Of a stretch of DNA of 64,000 nt, positions 9,901-53,470 are shown piece after piece; the stretch's first letter is position 1; each line of letters starts with the position of its first letter. The notes below the pieces were generated by a model, which saw nothing but the letters and a program-made list of their open reading frames with translations, was not told the DNA's origin and did no database searches. This DNA is from Stichopus chloronotus (lineage: Eukaryota > Echinodermata > Holothuroidea > Aspidochirotida > Stichopodidae). The stretch is from positions 5,952,001 through 6,016,000 of the forward strand of contig CM037835.1 of NCBI GenBank assembly GCA_021234535.1. The letters are read 5' to 3'. The translations under genes and the position numbers were made by a program.

Positions 9901-12877
9901 ATCCAAGGACTGTAAAGGGGGGATACTATGTTTATCCTTCCTCTGACCATTAATATACTTCCAGAAGGGTTTGGAATCATGAGTAATATCATCAATCATG
10001 TCATTTATGTGCTTCTTATGAGAATTTAACATCTCCTTCTTGATATTAGCACAAAGGTCCACCCATTTGTTGTAAATATGGGTTTTACTGGTCTTCTTGT
10101 ACAGAGCATGGAGCCTGTTCCTTCTCTTAATCATCCTACAGATACCATCAGTAACCCACGGGAGGGATTTCCTAGTTCTCAAGAGTTTGGAAGGGATGTT
10201 TTTTTCCACAGTTCTCTCAAGAAAAGACTTAATGAGGAGCCAGTTTTCCTCAACAGTGCGGCTACCTTGTTTGCCATTGAAGTAACCAGTGGCAAAAGCT
10301 CTGGTTTCTGACCTCATAGTGTTATAATCCCCTTTGGAATACTGTCGGACAAGTCTACGTATTTGTTTTGGCCTACGGGACGAGCACCTCATCTTACAAC
10401 GGACAACATCATGGTCACTAAGTGAATCAAAACTGCTGACGTCGGAGTACAAGTTGGGAGTGTTGGTAATGACTAAATCAAGAGTACTGTTGCCCCCGGT
10501 AGCAAATTTTACAAGCTGATCAGCGGCAAAATCGTTAACAATATCAACAAGGAGTTGACCATTACCATTGGTGAGACACATCTCATTTTCCCTATTCAGT
10601 CTAGTCTCCCAATCAATGAGCCTAAAATTAAAATCACCTAGGATGTGGAACGATGGGTTTTTATTTCTATGTTTAGTCATGATGTTGTGCAATTGGTCAC
10701 GGAGTAAGGAAATGTGATCAATATGAGCATCTGGATCCCTATACCAGGAAGCAACATAATGCCGACTCCCATTTACCAAAAACGTTGCCCAGACTGGCTC
10801 AGACCCATTTAAAAGGAAACTTGCACCTGATGGAGTCAAATAGTTTTTAATGAGGAGCATAGTGCCACCACCTCCTAGGGTGCGGTCATTTCTAAAAACA
10901 GTGTAATCCGGACAGTCTGGGATTAACTCCCTGTCAGTAATAGAATTATCAATTTTGGTCTCCTGTAATGCAACAACGTCTGGTTCGGTGGAATTTAGAA
11001 CAGTCTGGAGGTCAAGTTTTTTCCCTCTCAGACCATTAATATTAATGGACGTAAGGCATAACTCATTCTTATGAGGTGTCTCACTCGGTTTTGGAGGCTG
11101 ACATAGCGAGACGTTATAATGAGATAAGTCAGCATCAAGGGTATTAAAACTATTGCTTAGCTCAAGATCACTGTCCGCCCGGGATGTAAAAGAGTTTACA
11201 CATTTCGAGCTAAGTTATCATTATCACACTTTGGACAGATCCATACACAGCTAGTTGCCTGAACATTTTCGTACAGGGGGGTAGAGACTTGGGAACACTT
11301 ATTATGACTCCACGATTTGCAAGAGTCACATTCTATAGCAGGGTCACTATCAAGAACAAGCTCGAAACATAAACCACACGGTGCAGAGCAATTACTACAA
11401 AACCACTTATCATCAGAGTTGGAACATTGGACTTTACTGTTAGTTTCAGCACTAACATTGTCACATCGTATATGAACCCACTTTTCACAGCTGTCACACA
11501 GAATGGCTTTATCAAACCTTTTCACAAGCTTGCGGCAAAAGGCGCAATAATACCCATCGCCTGGGTTCAATTCAACGTCCCCTGCCAGCACTAAAAGTAG
11601 GGAGATACAGACCGGAATATACTTAGGCCTAGGGCTGGATCTTAATCGTCTGGTATAAGTTAAATCATTAGTAACGTTACGGTTAGACCTCCCAGCCACC
11701 CTTCCCACAATACCAGTACTAACGTTAATCCCCTGACTGAGAAAGGAACAGACTCACCAACAAGGCGGATACTTCACTGGACCTACTAGTGGCAGATAGG
11801 CCAAAGTCATGCTTTAACTGGAACTGAAAATTTCTCTGGTATTTCATCGAAAGTGCTAAAAATCCGAAGAAGAGGCTGAATATATGGATTGTATGCATCG
11901 TGCATACACTGCAACAGCAAAAACCAAGGGCCAAACTGTACACCGTGGTAGGCTACGAAGCTGGCATGTAACACTATAGTGAAAGTAGCGAGGCTAGGCT
12001 AAGAGACAAGGCACACCCCACCCAGATAAAAACGGCAAAAACGAAACCAAAAAAAAAGAGATCAGAAACAATGCTAAAAACCACCAAAAACAGGCTAAAA
12101 ACAACAAATGGAAAAACAGGCACCAATAAAGCACTAAAAGAACAGCCCACATGGGCAAAAAAGAGAACAAACAGAAGCATAAAAACTGAGAGCTAAAAAG
12201 ACCGACTGACACCGACACATACGCATTACATTGTTTCTGATGGCTTTTGTATAAATATCACTCTGAATCCCTCCAGATAAATCCCTGAATCAAATGTTGC
12301 TAGATTACCTGATTATAGTGCCCAAGAACAAACACAAAGAAACTTAATTTGTAAAAAAGGACGAATGGATTTCTTTTCTTCATAAGTCAGTGATTAAGAA
12401 TAAAGTTATTTTATTTTCATGGAGTCTGGTACTGGTAGCAAAATGTCCTTGCCAAACTTTGTTCAGCCTTGCCGACTGTTATGATGATTATTGATGCTAA
12501 ATTCTACATTACCTTATAGGCATATCTGAACGTTACACCATGACCCACTATCGACAAGGTTGTCAGGTCTAAACAACTTGCACTAACATTAGCGTAACCT
12601 GGTAACTTAGCCCAGGCCAAGTTAGGCCTAGGGGCCATAACGTTACTGTCCTACAAGGCTACTAGGTTACTACTGAGTTAGCCTAAGCCTTCACAATCAC
12701 AGATGTGTGGTTCGTCCTATGCAATTTAACATTACAATAACGCTAACATTTACACATGTAACGCTATCAACTCAGGCCCAGTAAGTTGAAGATTCTAAAC
12801 CAGCCTAGGGTAAAATGATCCATTTCATCACCTTTTACTTTGGAAGTGGAGTGAGCCAATCTTCTGTCAGAAGCCAT
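3953..12877 (-). CDS. EMC6: EMC6, ER membrane protein complex subunit 6 (whole gene, 6 coding exons)
   Basis: EMC6 is a small three-helix subunit of the ER membrane protein complex, which inserts tail-anchored and multi-pass proteins into the ER membrane (family knowledge; Rab5-interacting/EMC6 family). Six minus-strand exons (12832-12877, 6436-6493, 5639-5741, 5000-5092, 4492-4511, 3953-3983) join in frame to 351 nt, giving 116 residues plus stop; the human protein is 110. Family landmarks in order are NELAIRGN, a helix containing [31 protein letters not shown], and the terminal [16 protein letters not shown]. The start is the only ATG found upstream whose exon ends in the phase needed by exon 2; this first exon is the least certain part. 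The 6.3-kb intron 1 holds a CR1-like element. A possible minus-strand polyadenylation motif was not resolved. The gene is divergent from SMARCC, whose start lies 4.6 kb away. Confidence 0.93.
3984..4491 (-). other. EMC6: EMC6 intron 5, probable U12-type
   Basis: The 5' end on the minus strand is GTATCCTTTTC. A branch-like TTCCGTGAC lies at 4007-3999 (two mismatches to TTCCTTAAC), about 16 nt from the acceptor. Length is 508 nt. It is the second consecutive intron with a U12-type donor. Confidence 0.8.
4492..4511 (-). CDS. EMC6: EMC6 coding exon 5 (20-nt microexon)
   Basis: Only 20 nt long, encoding TYILFW plus two bases of Thr107, matching the human TYVLFWT exactly in register. The acceptor is CTTTTTCAG and the donor is GAC|GTATCCTTTTC. 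It lies between two introns that both look U12-type. Omitting it would shift the frame and lose the last helix. Confidence 0.9.
4512..4999 (-). other. EMC6: EMC6 intron 4, U12-type
   Basis: The 5' end on the minus strand is GTATCCTTTTC, and a perfect U12 branch-site motif TTCCTTAAC lies at 4535-4527, about 16 nt from the 3' AG. Short branch-to-acceptor spacing and these two motifs define minor-spliceosome introns (established knowledge). Length is 488 nt. Confidence 0.9.
5000..5092 (-). CDS. EMC6: EMC6 coding exon 4
   Basis: Encodes [15 protein letters not shown]...[13 protein letters not shown], 31 residues, matching the human ILKAGRRWNKYF...GGLIGGLF segment. The acceptor is CTTTACAG. The donor is TTT|GTATCCTTTTC, an exact match to the U12-type 5' splice consensus RTATCCTTT. 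Reading on past the donor gives a non-homologous tail that stops at 4889, so that reading is intron. Confidence 0.93.
5093..5638 (-). other. EMC6: EMC6 intron 3
   Basis: A 546-nt U2-type intron (GTAAGT...TTTACAG). No repeat or nested gene was recognised. Confidence 0.85.
5639..5741 (-). CDS. EMC6: EMC6 coding exon 3 (first two membrane helices)
   Basis: Encodes RTFMSAVAG followed by the near-invariant [12 protein letters not shown] core and a second hydrophobic stretch ending AFFLS. Acceptor CTTATAG and donor TCT|GTAAGTAT are strong U2-type sites. The exon leaves phase 0. Confidence 0.95.
5742..6435 (-). other. EMC6: EMC6 intron 2
   Basis: A 694-nt U2-type intron (GTATGT...CTTATAG). No internal feature was recognised. 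Confidence 0.85.
6436..6493 (-). CDS. EMC6: EMC6 coding exon 2
   Basis: Encodes [19 protein letters not shown] and the first two bases of Ser35. This matches the conserved segment before the first helix (human ISEAAVRGN...LDY). Acceptor ATTTCAG and donor CAG|GTATGT are both canonical. Enters in phase 1 and leaves in phase 2. Confidence 0.9.
8257..11214 (-). CDS. Retrotransposon endonuclease-reverse transcriptase (ORF2)
   Basis: The open frame spans 986 codons; the first ATG is at 10860, inside the endonuclease, so translation must enter from upstream. The endonuclease starts near 11047 ([15 protein letters not shown], then ALQETK, GGGGT, HILGDFN, SDHDVV). RT motifs follow: [33 protein letters not shown], the catalytic FADD, and SIKYLGVTI. 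Several family-invariant positions are changed: KQHAFRK for QHGFRK, and KTFDTV for KAFDTV. The protein would nick target DNA and copy the element's RNA there. No ATG lies between 11214 and 10860, so entry by -1 frameshift, reinitiation or, in an ancestor, direct fusion to the PHD frame is implied. Confidence 0.92.
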   Translation of the reverse strand, partial: LSSKCVNSFTSRADSDLELSNSFNTLDADLSHYNVSLCQPPKPSETPHKNELCLTSININGLRGKKLDLQTVLNSTEPDVVALQETKIDNSITDRELIPDCPDYTVFRNDRTLGGGGTMLLIKNYLTPSGASFLLNGSEPVWATFLVNGSRHYVASWYRDPDAHIDHISLLRDQLHNIMTKHRNKNPSFHILGDFNFRLIDWETRLNRENEMCLTNGNGQLLVDIVNDFAADQLVKFATGGNSTLDLVITNTPNLYSDVSSFDSLSDHDVVRCKMRCSSRRPKQIRRLVRQYSKGDYNTMRSETRAFATGYFNGKQGSRTVEENWLLIKSFLERTVEKNIPSKLLRTRKSLPWVTDGICRMIKRRNRLHALYKKTSKTHIYNKWVDLCANIKKEMLNSHKKHINDMIDDITHDSKPFWKYINGQRKDKHSIPPLQSLDGKIANSDKDKAEALNSQFSSVFTRELLDSVPLQRPICSKMRDISVSIFGVEKLLKNLKISKAMGPDNIHPWVLRELVTDLAPMISHLFQQSITSGHIPTDWKKANVCPIFKKNDTLLPSNYRPVSLTCICCKLLEHIICSNLMDHYEENKILSTKQHAFRKNYNCDTQLVSVIDDWAAALDKNKQVDVFILDFEKTFDTVPHELLKTKLYSLGVSGQVINWVDNFLSDRSQSVVVNGTKSNSAPVLSGVPQGSVLGPVLFLSYINDIVDAASSEVRLFADDCVCYRVIENHNGCKELQRDISCLGQWAKTWGMRFHPGKCNVMSVTRKHNPRVFKYTLNGVDLTRADSIKYLGVTITKNLNWGNHIQSVCNRGNKVLGLLRRNLSFCSKEVTLAAYKGLLRPLLEYACSFWDPYQASLKDKLEGVQRRSVRFIANEYSCEVGSMTTLLKDLGLDTLSDRRRRCRLQILAKRIHSQANIPLSGLCKPTCITRNVHALHYRTPSARTNCYKYSFIPNTIRDWNDPPGCLIEKSVGHHKPVEFIINSLRV
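11196..11708 (-). CDS. Retrotransposon N-terminal ORF: 2A-like peptide plus two PHD fingers
   Basis: A 170-residue frame. Residues about 30-50 are hydrophobic and end in a 2A-like motif ([10 protein letters not shown]). They are followed by two PHD-type zinc fingers with Cys/His pairs CAFC, CDSC, HIRC, CSNC, and then CGLC, CDSC, HNKC, CPKC. PHD fingers of this kind are known in CR1-group elements, where they may bind nucleic acid or chromatin. The frame ends at TAA 11198-11196, overlapping the open endonuclease/RT frame by 17 nt in the -1 register. It is either a separate ORF1 or the broken front of one 2A-PHD-EN-RT polyprotein. Confidence 0.85.
   Translation of the reverse strand: MGRVAGRSNRNVTNDLTYTRRLRSSPRPKYIPVCISLLLVLAGDVELNPGDGYYCAFCRKLVKRFDKAILCDSCEKWVHIRCDNVSAETNSKVQCSNSDDKWFCSNCSAPCGLCFELVLDSDPAIECDSCKSWSHNKCSQVSTPLYENVQATSCVWICPKCDNDNLARNV
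11556..11620 (-). other. 2A-like ribosome-skipping peptide with altered final residue
   Basis: The encoded [16 protein letters not shown] matches the 2A consensus D(V/I)ExNPG|P up to the glycine. The codon that should be proline is GAT (Asp) at 11558-11556. Release and restart at the Gly-Pro junction need that proline (established knowledge of 2A), so this copy is probably inactive. 2A-like sequences have been described in APE-type non-LTR elements of sea urchins and other invertebrates. Confidence 0.85.
12832..12877 (-). CDS. EMC6: EMC6 coding exon 1 (start codon)
   Basis: Encodes residues 1-15 ([15 protein letters not shown]) plus one base. The ATG is at 12877-12875. The donor reads AAAAG|GTGATG, which is acceptable but not strong. 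It leaves phase 1, exactly what exon 2 needs to form GAG (Glu16). The family N-terminus is variable, so homology does not help; choice rests on phase, an in-frame ATG and position. An alternative 26-nt exon at 7411-7436 was rejected because it has an in-frame stop. Confidence 0.6.
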
Positions 12878-13800
12878 CACTAACACGCAAAACGATGGAA
12901 TATTGTTGAAAAAGTAACTTGATACGTATGTGAACACAGTGATACATAACCTACGAGTACCGAACACTGCTGGCAGTAGTTCTGTTCGAACTCTGATTTC
13001 GCACATATGTATAATTTCACTGTAGACATCTAGCTATACAGAGCCGTATTACTTCATCGTGTAAAGGTGGAAAAATTCATACTGCATTTTGTTGCTGCCA
13101 TACGACAACCATGGAAAAAGCGTGGTGTGTGGTGTTACTAGGGAGCGTACACAAACTGTCTCCAAGAAAGTTGAAAGCTGATTGCCAACGTCAGTACCAC
13201 CACATGAAAAAAAAAAAATGACCAAGTTCATTTACTCCCATCACTCAAGGAGAGATTGAAGGTAAGATCTGATGAATGACTAGAACGACAAACAATAAGG
13301 TTGGTTTTAGTAGTATTAAGCGAAAACATATTGGCGCTAAACCAATTAGAAACCATCATGAGCTCTCTATTCAAAATATGCTTTCAAATCTTTAGCTTAC
13401 TCTTTGTCTCTCATACTGTATCATAAAAGGAGAATGAAACACTGGGAATATCTTAATAAAATATGAAACAGAGGTGTTTGACAAACACTTCTCAAAGTTT
13501 CACTAAAAATAATTTTCCCTTCCCAAGTTGTGCACTTTTGAAATTCAGAGAAGGTGTTGCCACGTTTGTCTCAGTTCAATGTTAACAGACCCGAAGAAGT
13601 CGAATTATGATGCCACATAACCCCTGGTAGAAGAAGTTTAATGTATTTCTTTGTTTTCCTTACCTTTATTTTTCATAAATGCATAAACACTTGTACACAA
13701 TTTTGTGTTTAATGACTCGACTGTATCATGCAATGATCAAATTAGTAATACTTTGACTTGAATAGATGCAAACTGTTAAAACTATTTGTCAATAAACCAT
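12878..13800. other. EMC6 5' flank and likely promoter side
   Basis: Sequence immediately upstream of the EMC6 start codon. No TATA box is obvious and no other gene was recognised. Promoter function here is inferred only from position. Confidence 0.35.
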
Positions 13801-13813
13801 AAAGAAAAGATTT

Positions 13814-14059
13814 TCAATACCAAGGGGTCAGGTTATAACACCAAACATTAAAAATTGCATTAGCTTTGAGGATCTTAGGAATCTTATCTTTCAAGGAAAA
13901 GTAGTTACCAAATTTGAAAGTTTTGAAAACCACATGGCATTTCTTATTGATACTTCTAAGGTGATTAGTTAAAGATTGAAAGTGTAGTGATGAGTGACCT
14001 GTAAACGGAATGGTGACCATGTAATCAATATCATGATCTTCCTCATCTTGATTATGCAT
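13814..14059 (-). pseudogene. Penelope-like element fragment (RT thumb / linker)
   Basis: The frame reads TIPFTGHSS, then VVFKTFKFGNYFSLKDKIPKIL and NAIF, a pattern matching the segment between reverse transcriptase and GIY-YIG in Penelope-like elements (lPFvG...vF...f..KD..p..l..s.VY). It stops before any GIY-YIG motif. It is oriented opposite to the neighbouring fragment at 14066. Confidence 0.7.
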
Positions 14060-14065
14060 TCCTGG

Positions 14066-14480
14066 ACTGATCTTTTAGATATGACTCCTAAGACCCTCAA
14101 AGCTAATGCCATCTATTCTTTTGAAGGTTCTTGTGATAAGAATCAAACTTACATTGGTAAGACAAAAAGGCATCTAGCAACCAGGATCAAGGAACATCTC
14201 TCAGGAAAATCAGCTATCCATGAACACATCACTCAGTGCATAGACTGCCGAACAGCAAACAGCAATAATTTCACCATCATAGATACCGGAAATACAGATT
14301 TTGAACTCAAAATCAAAGAAGCCTTACATATCAAAAAACTCAAACCTGTTCTAAATAACCAACTGTTCCAACATGGATCATCCTATACACTCAGCGTTTT
14401 CTAAAACCTGTCAGACGTTATATTGTTTTATGTTATCGTGTCTTGCTACTTTACTGAGGAAGAAGATGTGATATGTTCGA
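14066..14480 (+). pseudogene. Penelope-like element C-terminal fragment (GIY-YIG endonuclease)
   Basis: The frame to a stop at 14404 reads PKTLKANAIYSF, CDKNQTYIGKTKRHLATRIKEHL, then FTIIDTG...LKIKEALHIKKLKPVLN. This is the GIY-YIG endonuclease of Penelope-like elements; YIG, the conserved Arg of TRIKEH, and the Glu of KEAL are visible. The following 'ctgaggaagaagatg...ttcgaaaagg' at 14454-14486 resembles the usual 3' tail of these elements. No RT domain is attached, so it is a 5'-truncated remnant. Confidence 0.8.
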
Positions 14481-14624
14481 AAAGGTTTATATTACACTAT
14501 GACTTTCGTTAACATTTTCGTGTTAATTTGCTCTTTCATCTTGTTACCAGAAGTATGTTTCCATTTTTATAAAAAGAAAAAAATATTTCTCATCAGAAAT
14601 GTGTTAGGGAAGTTGAAGATTTCA

Positions 14625-14875
14625 TCAATTGGTAGGAATCATCATCTTTTAGGACGTTATCCAGTTGTCCACTCCATAGAATAAAGAAAGGATTATTACT
14701 GCATATGCTATGTAGCTTAATGTGAAATTTTCTGTACCTGTTGCAGTGACATTATATTTAATCAGTTGTGAATCCTTGATTTGTAAAACTGATTTTAATA
14801 GTCAACTAATCACTAAGTCTCATTGGCTTTCTGATTACTTTTTTGAAGGATTTAAATCAGTTTATAAGAAACGGT
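14625..14875 (+). repeat. Dispersed repeat, copy A
   Basis: About 250 bp, beginning attggtaggaat and containing ttgaatccttgatttgtaaa and gattttaatagtcaactaatcac. It is closely matched by 27133-27372 in SMARCC intron 8 on the same strand. It abuts the Penelope tail and may be a non-coding part of that or another element. Confidence 0.8.
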
Positions 14876-15095
14876 TCTACTGTAATTACTAATATGGGAT
14901 GGCAACATTTGTTAGTTTGAATAGTTACATTTATAAAGGGGTGACCGTCGAACGCGCTATTAAGGAAATTTATCATTCCAAGTTTGTGACAGTTCCACCT
15001 ACAAAAGTCGGAACGTTTTCTTATGAATCAGTATTGTCTCAAATGAATACTTATTCATTGCAACGAAAAAGTGTGTCACCAAAGGTGAAATTATG

Positions 15096-15312
15096 CCACC
15101 TTCTTTACGACAATCCAAACAAAATTAACTTTTCGCTAAGGTGCCCGTCGAGAGCGCCTACCATTGACTTAGTGTGTACATGACACAAAATAGTGGCGCT
15201 ATTTCACTATTTCAATCTGCCTAACCTAAGCTTGTAAAAGTTGTGATTTGTTAATGATAGGCTAGAGGCGCGTTCGACGGGGCCCGCGCGGTAGTTGGCT
15301 ACCTTATAAATA
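15096..15312 (+). repeat. 215-bp direct duplication, distal copy
   Basis: Shares, in the same order, ttctttacgacaatccaaac, gtgcccgtcg, atctgcctaacctaagctt, taggctanatgcgcg-like and ggctacctt with 17086-17300, which lies directly upstream of the SMARCC start. The copies are about 1.99 kb apart. Confidence 0.85.
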
Positions 15313-15639
15313 CATGTATTTCACATGTTCACATTTGTATTTTATGCGTATCTTAAACATATTTAGACATACTGCAACGGCACAGGAAGTACCGTTATAG
15401 AGTGTAAGGCCTATTTTAGGTTCGGCCTGGTTCAGTTGAAGCGTTGTAGCGTGCGAATACTGTAATGTGCCGAAATACGGGGAATTCAGGAAGGAGGAGC
15501 TCGTAAAGATCGAGAGAGAAGTTTCTTTAAGGTTCACAATGTTTTATTAACTCTTTAAAACCGATAACACAGGTCTAAATATGGGTGAGAAACAATCTAA
15601 AAGATAAATATTACTAGTCCTAAGGTCAGTACGTCCTAA

Positions 15640-16017
15640 CGCGAGTGCGGTCCCAGCTAAACTGAGTTCAAAACAGTGCTTCATGCGAAGAACACCAGCC
15701 GCCAGAACCCGCGCAAGTGCGCGGCATGGCAGACGCTGATTGGACCATGCGGTAAAGGCATCAGCACAGTCTCTAGTGCTGCTCTATGATTGGTTATAAT
15801 TGCATATGAGTTCACGCAGTGTTTGCACACGTCCCGCAAGCAGTGCTTGTATCTATGCACAGAGCTAAATATAGCTCAACTACATAGCCAATAGGAAGTC
15901 AATCTTGTCGTGACGTAGTCGAGTATGGTCTGACGTAGCAGAGTGGTCATTGCACAGAAGTTCAGTGACGATATCGATAACAAGTGTGAGCAGCATCAAA
16001 TACAATATCATTTGTAA
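15640..16017 (+). promoter_or_regulatory. GC-richer block with CCAAT motifs and a splice donor, possible alternative 5' exon
   Basis: Within a locally GC-rich block three CCAAT-type motifs occur (gattgg at about 15739 and 15789, ccaat at about 15889). A strong donor-like TTT|GTAAGTA lies at 16012. Together they could mark a promoter and untranslated first exon for SMARCC. This is inference; no start site can be seen. Confidence 0.25.
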
Positions 16018-16150
16018 GTACAATAACTGATTACACACAGAAGAGTCCAAAACATAGCATTGTCAAGTGCAACTCTAAATGTGTCCTACATATAGAGTTT
16101 ACTTTTTTATAAGCCTACTGTATTCCCTACGACTCATTGTCAACTACCTC

Positions 16151-16411
16151 TTAAAGGTTGTAAGGCATCACCCCAGACAGTTCCAATTCTCCCAACCACC
16201 TACCTCTAGTCCCTCCCTCAGGCCTGTCCTTAAATTCCTCCACATGTGTAATCCAAACAATGGATCCCTGTGTACGCTGTGTAATACGAGCTGCTCTGCA
16301 TCTTTCGAATTTGCTGGCAATCTAAGAGTACTGTAACTTAGAACCAGTTTAGGATTTTCCTTTCAGGGAAGGTAAAAATATAGCTTGGGGTGATGCAATA
16401 CAGCCTTTAAG
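16151..16411. mobile_element. MITE with 25-bp inverted ends, copy 1
   Basis: The left end CTTAAAGGTTGTAAGG and following CATCACCCC pair with the right end (ggggtgatgcaatacagcctttaag) at about 22 of 25 positions. No target duplication was found. A copy in the opposite orientation lies at about 19385-19652. The element is non-coding. Confidence 0.75.
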
Positions 16412-17085
16412 TGTAAATATTTGACGTTGACATCCTAGTGAGATGCTGAGCATTTCCTGAGCGTGTTTCCATGTAATTTTATTACTAGAATCAGCCCCGT
16501 AGTATCTCAACCATGCACTTGTCGCTTAAACTGTACCGTAGACCTATTTGATTGGTCAGGTTATTGTAGAATGGACGTAGTTTGCCGATTCACATGGGTT
16601 TAAGTGTCGTTTTCATAATATAAGTATGAAGATATTGTTTCATATAAAAGTTCTTGCAAAATGAGAAATAAGGGGGGTTCCGCTCGAGGGTACGAGAGGC
16701 CGGTTCCACTGCAGAAGAGCAGGTTCCGTGGCTTCCGATTTGGCTTAGGCTATATTGGCAAAAGAGTCATCTCCACTGTCGAGGCTCAACTGCAAATATG
16801 TTCAACTATACAGAAGTTCAACTTCTCGGCCGAGGTGCAACTGCGGCGCCGGGTTCCAGATCTCGTGGGCAGCCGAGATTCAACTGTGATATGCCGAAGT
16901 TCAACTGCACCGACCGTTAAACGTAGCCGAGATTCATCTGGAATAAATGTAATGCGCACTACAAGCGCATCACCTCTTGATGTTGAGATATGCAAATAGA
17001 CGTTACTTACAACTTAGATCCCTCTTGTCTACAGTTCCATTCCTCAACCCTCCCGTCTCTCCTTCTGCTCCCCCTCCTTCTTATC

Positions 17086-17300
17086 CCGCCTTCTTTACGA
17101 CAATCCAAACAAAATTAACTGTCCCCAGGGCCGGGTGCCCGTCGGGTGAGCATGCCGGTGATTGACATAAAAAAAATGGTGTCGTGCTTCACAGCCTGCA
17201 CAATCTGCCTAACCTAAGCTTTCAAAACTTGTAGTTTGTGAATGTTAGGCTACATGCGCGTTTACGGGGCGCGTGCAGTCGATGGCTACCTTTTCATATA
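17086..17300 (+). repeat. 215-bp direct duplication, proximal copy (SMARCC 5' flank)
   Basis: The second copy of the block at 15096-15312. It ends about 155 bp before the SMARCC ATG, so it probably overlaps the promoter or untranslated leader. Confidence 0.85.
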
Positions 17301-17455
17301 CCTGAAGTTTGTAGTTTGTTCAAACCTTGATCCACAGACCATATGTATACACTATACTAACATGAAACAAGTGCATCCATGAGTGCAACATATATATATA
17401 GCCTAAGCTTAGCGAGAAAACACGTTAGGCTGCTTGAGTCACAATAACGGAGACA
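17301..17455 (+). promoter_or_regulatory. SMARCC2: SMARCC proximal 5' region
   Basis: Contains a TATATATATAG stretch at about 17390-17400 and a favourable initiation context (gagacaATGG) at the start codon. It is unclear whether the TA run acts as a TATA box. Confidence 0.35.

Positions 17456-53470
<36,015 letters not shown>

Larger units (their letters stand above)
8186..11708 (-). mobile_element. CR1/L2-like (Jockey superfamily) non-LTR retrotransposon, near full length
   Basis: The minus strand carries, in order, a 2A-like peptide, two PHD fingers, an apurinic endonuclease domain and a reverse transcriptase. The stop of the RT frame is at 8257. A short 3' region ends near an (AAG)n tract at 8187-8200, the kind of simple-repeat tail common in CR1/L2 families. 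The 5' end and target duplication were not located. The RT frame is uninterrupted, so the copy is fairly young, but a frame change between the PHD and endonuclease parts and a substituted 2A residue suggest it is no longer fully functional. Confidence 0.9.
6494..12831 (-). other. EMC6: EMC6 intron 1, host of a retrotransposon
   Basis: A 6338-nt intron, more than half of it occupied by the CR1/L2-like element at about 8186-11708. The remainder (6494-8185, 11709-12831) holds homopolymer runs (poly-G near 7024, poly-C near 7967) and an A-rich stretch at 12020-12190. No other gene was recognised. Confidence 0.6.

Noticed and set aside
13994..14068. Start of the 136-codon frame containing the GIY-YIG domain
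   Set aside because: This part is antisense to the neighbouring Penelope piece and has no family similarity, so the ATG at 13994 is not a real start.
14899..15183. 94-codon plus-strand frame
   Set aside because: No recognisable motif, and its end lies in the duplicated 215-bp block, which is non-coding in the other copy.
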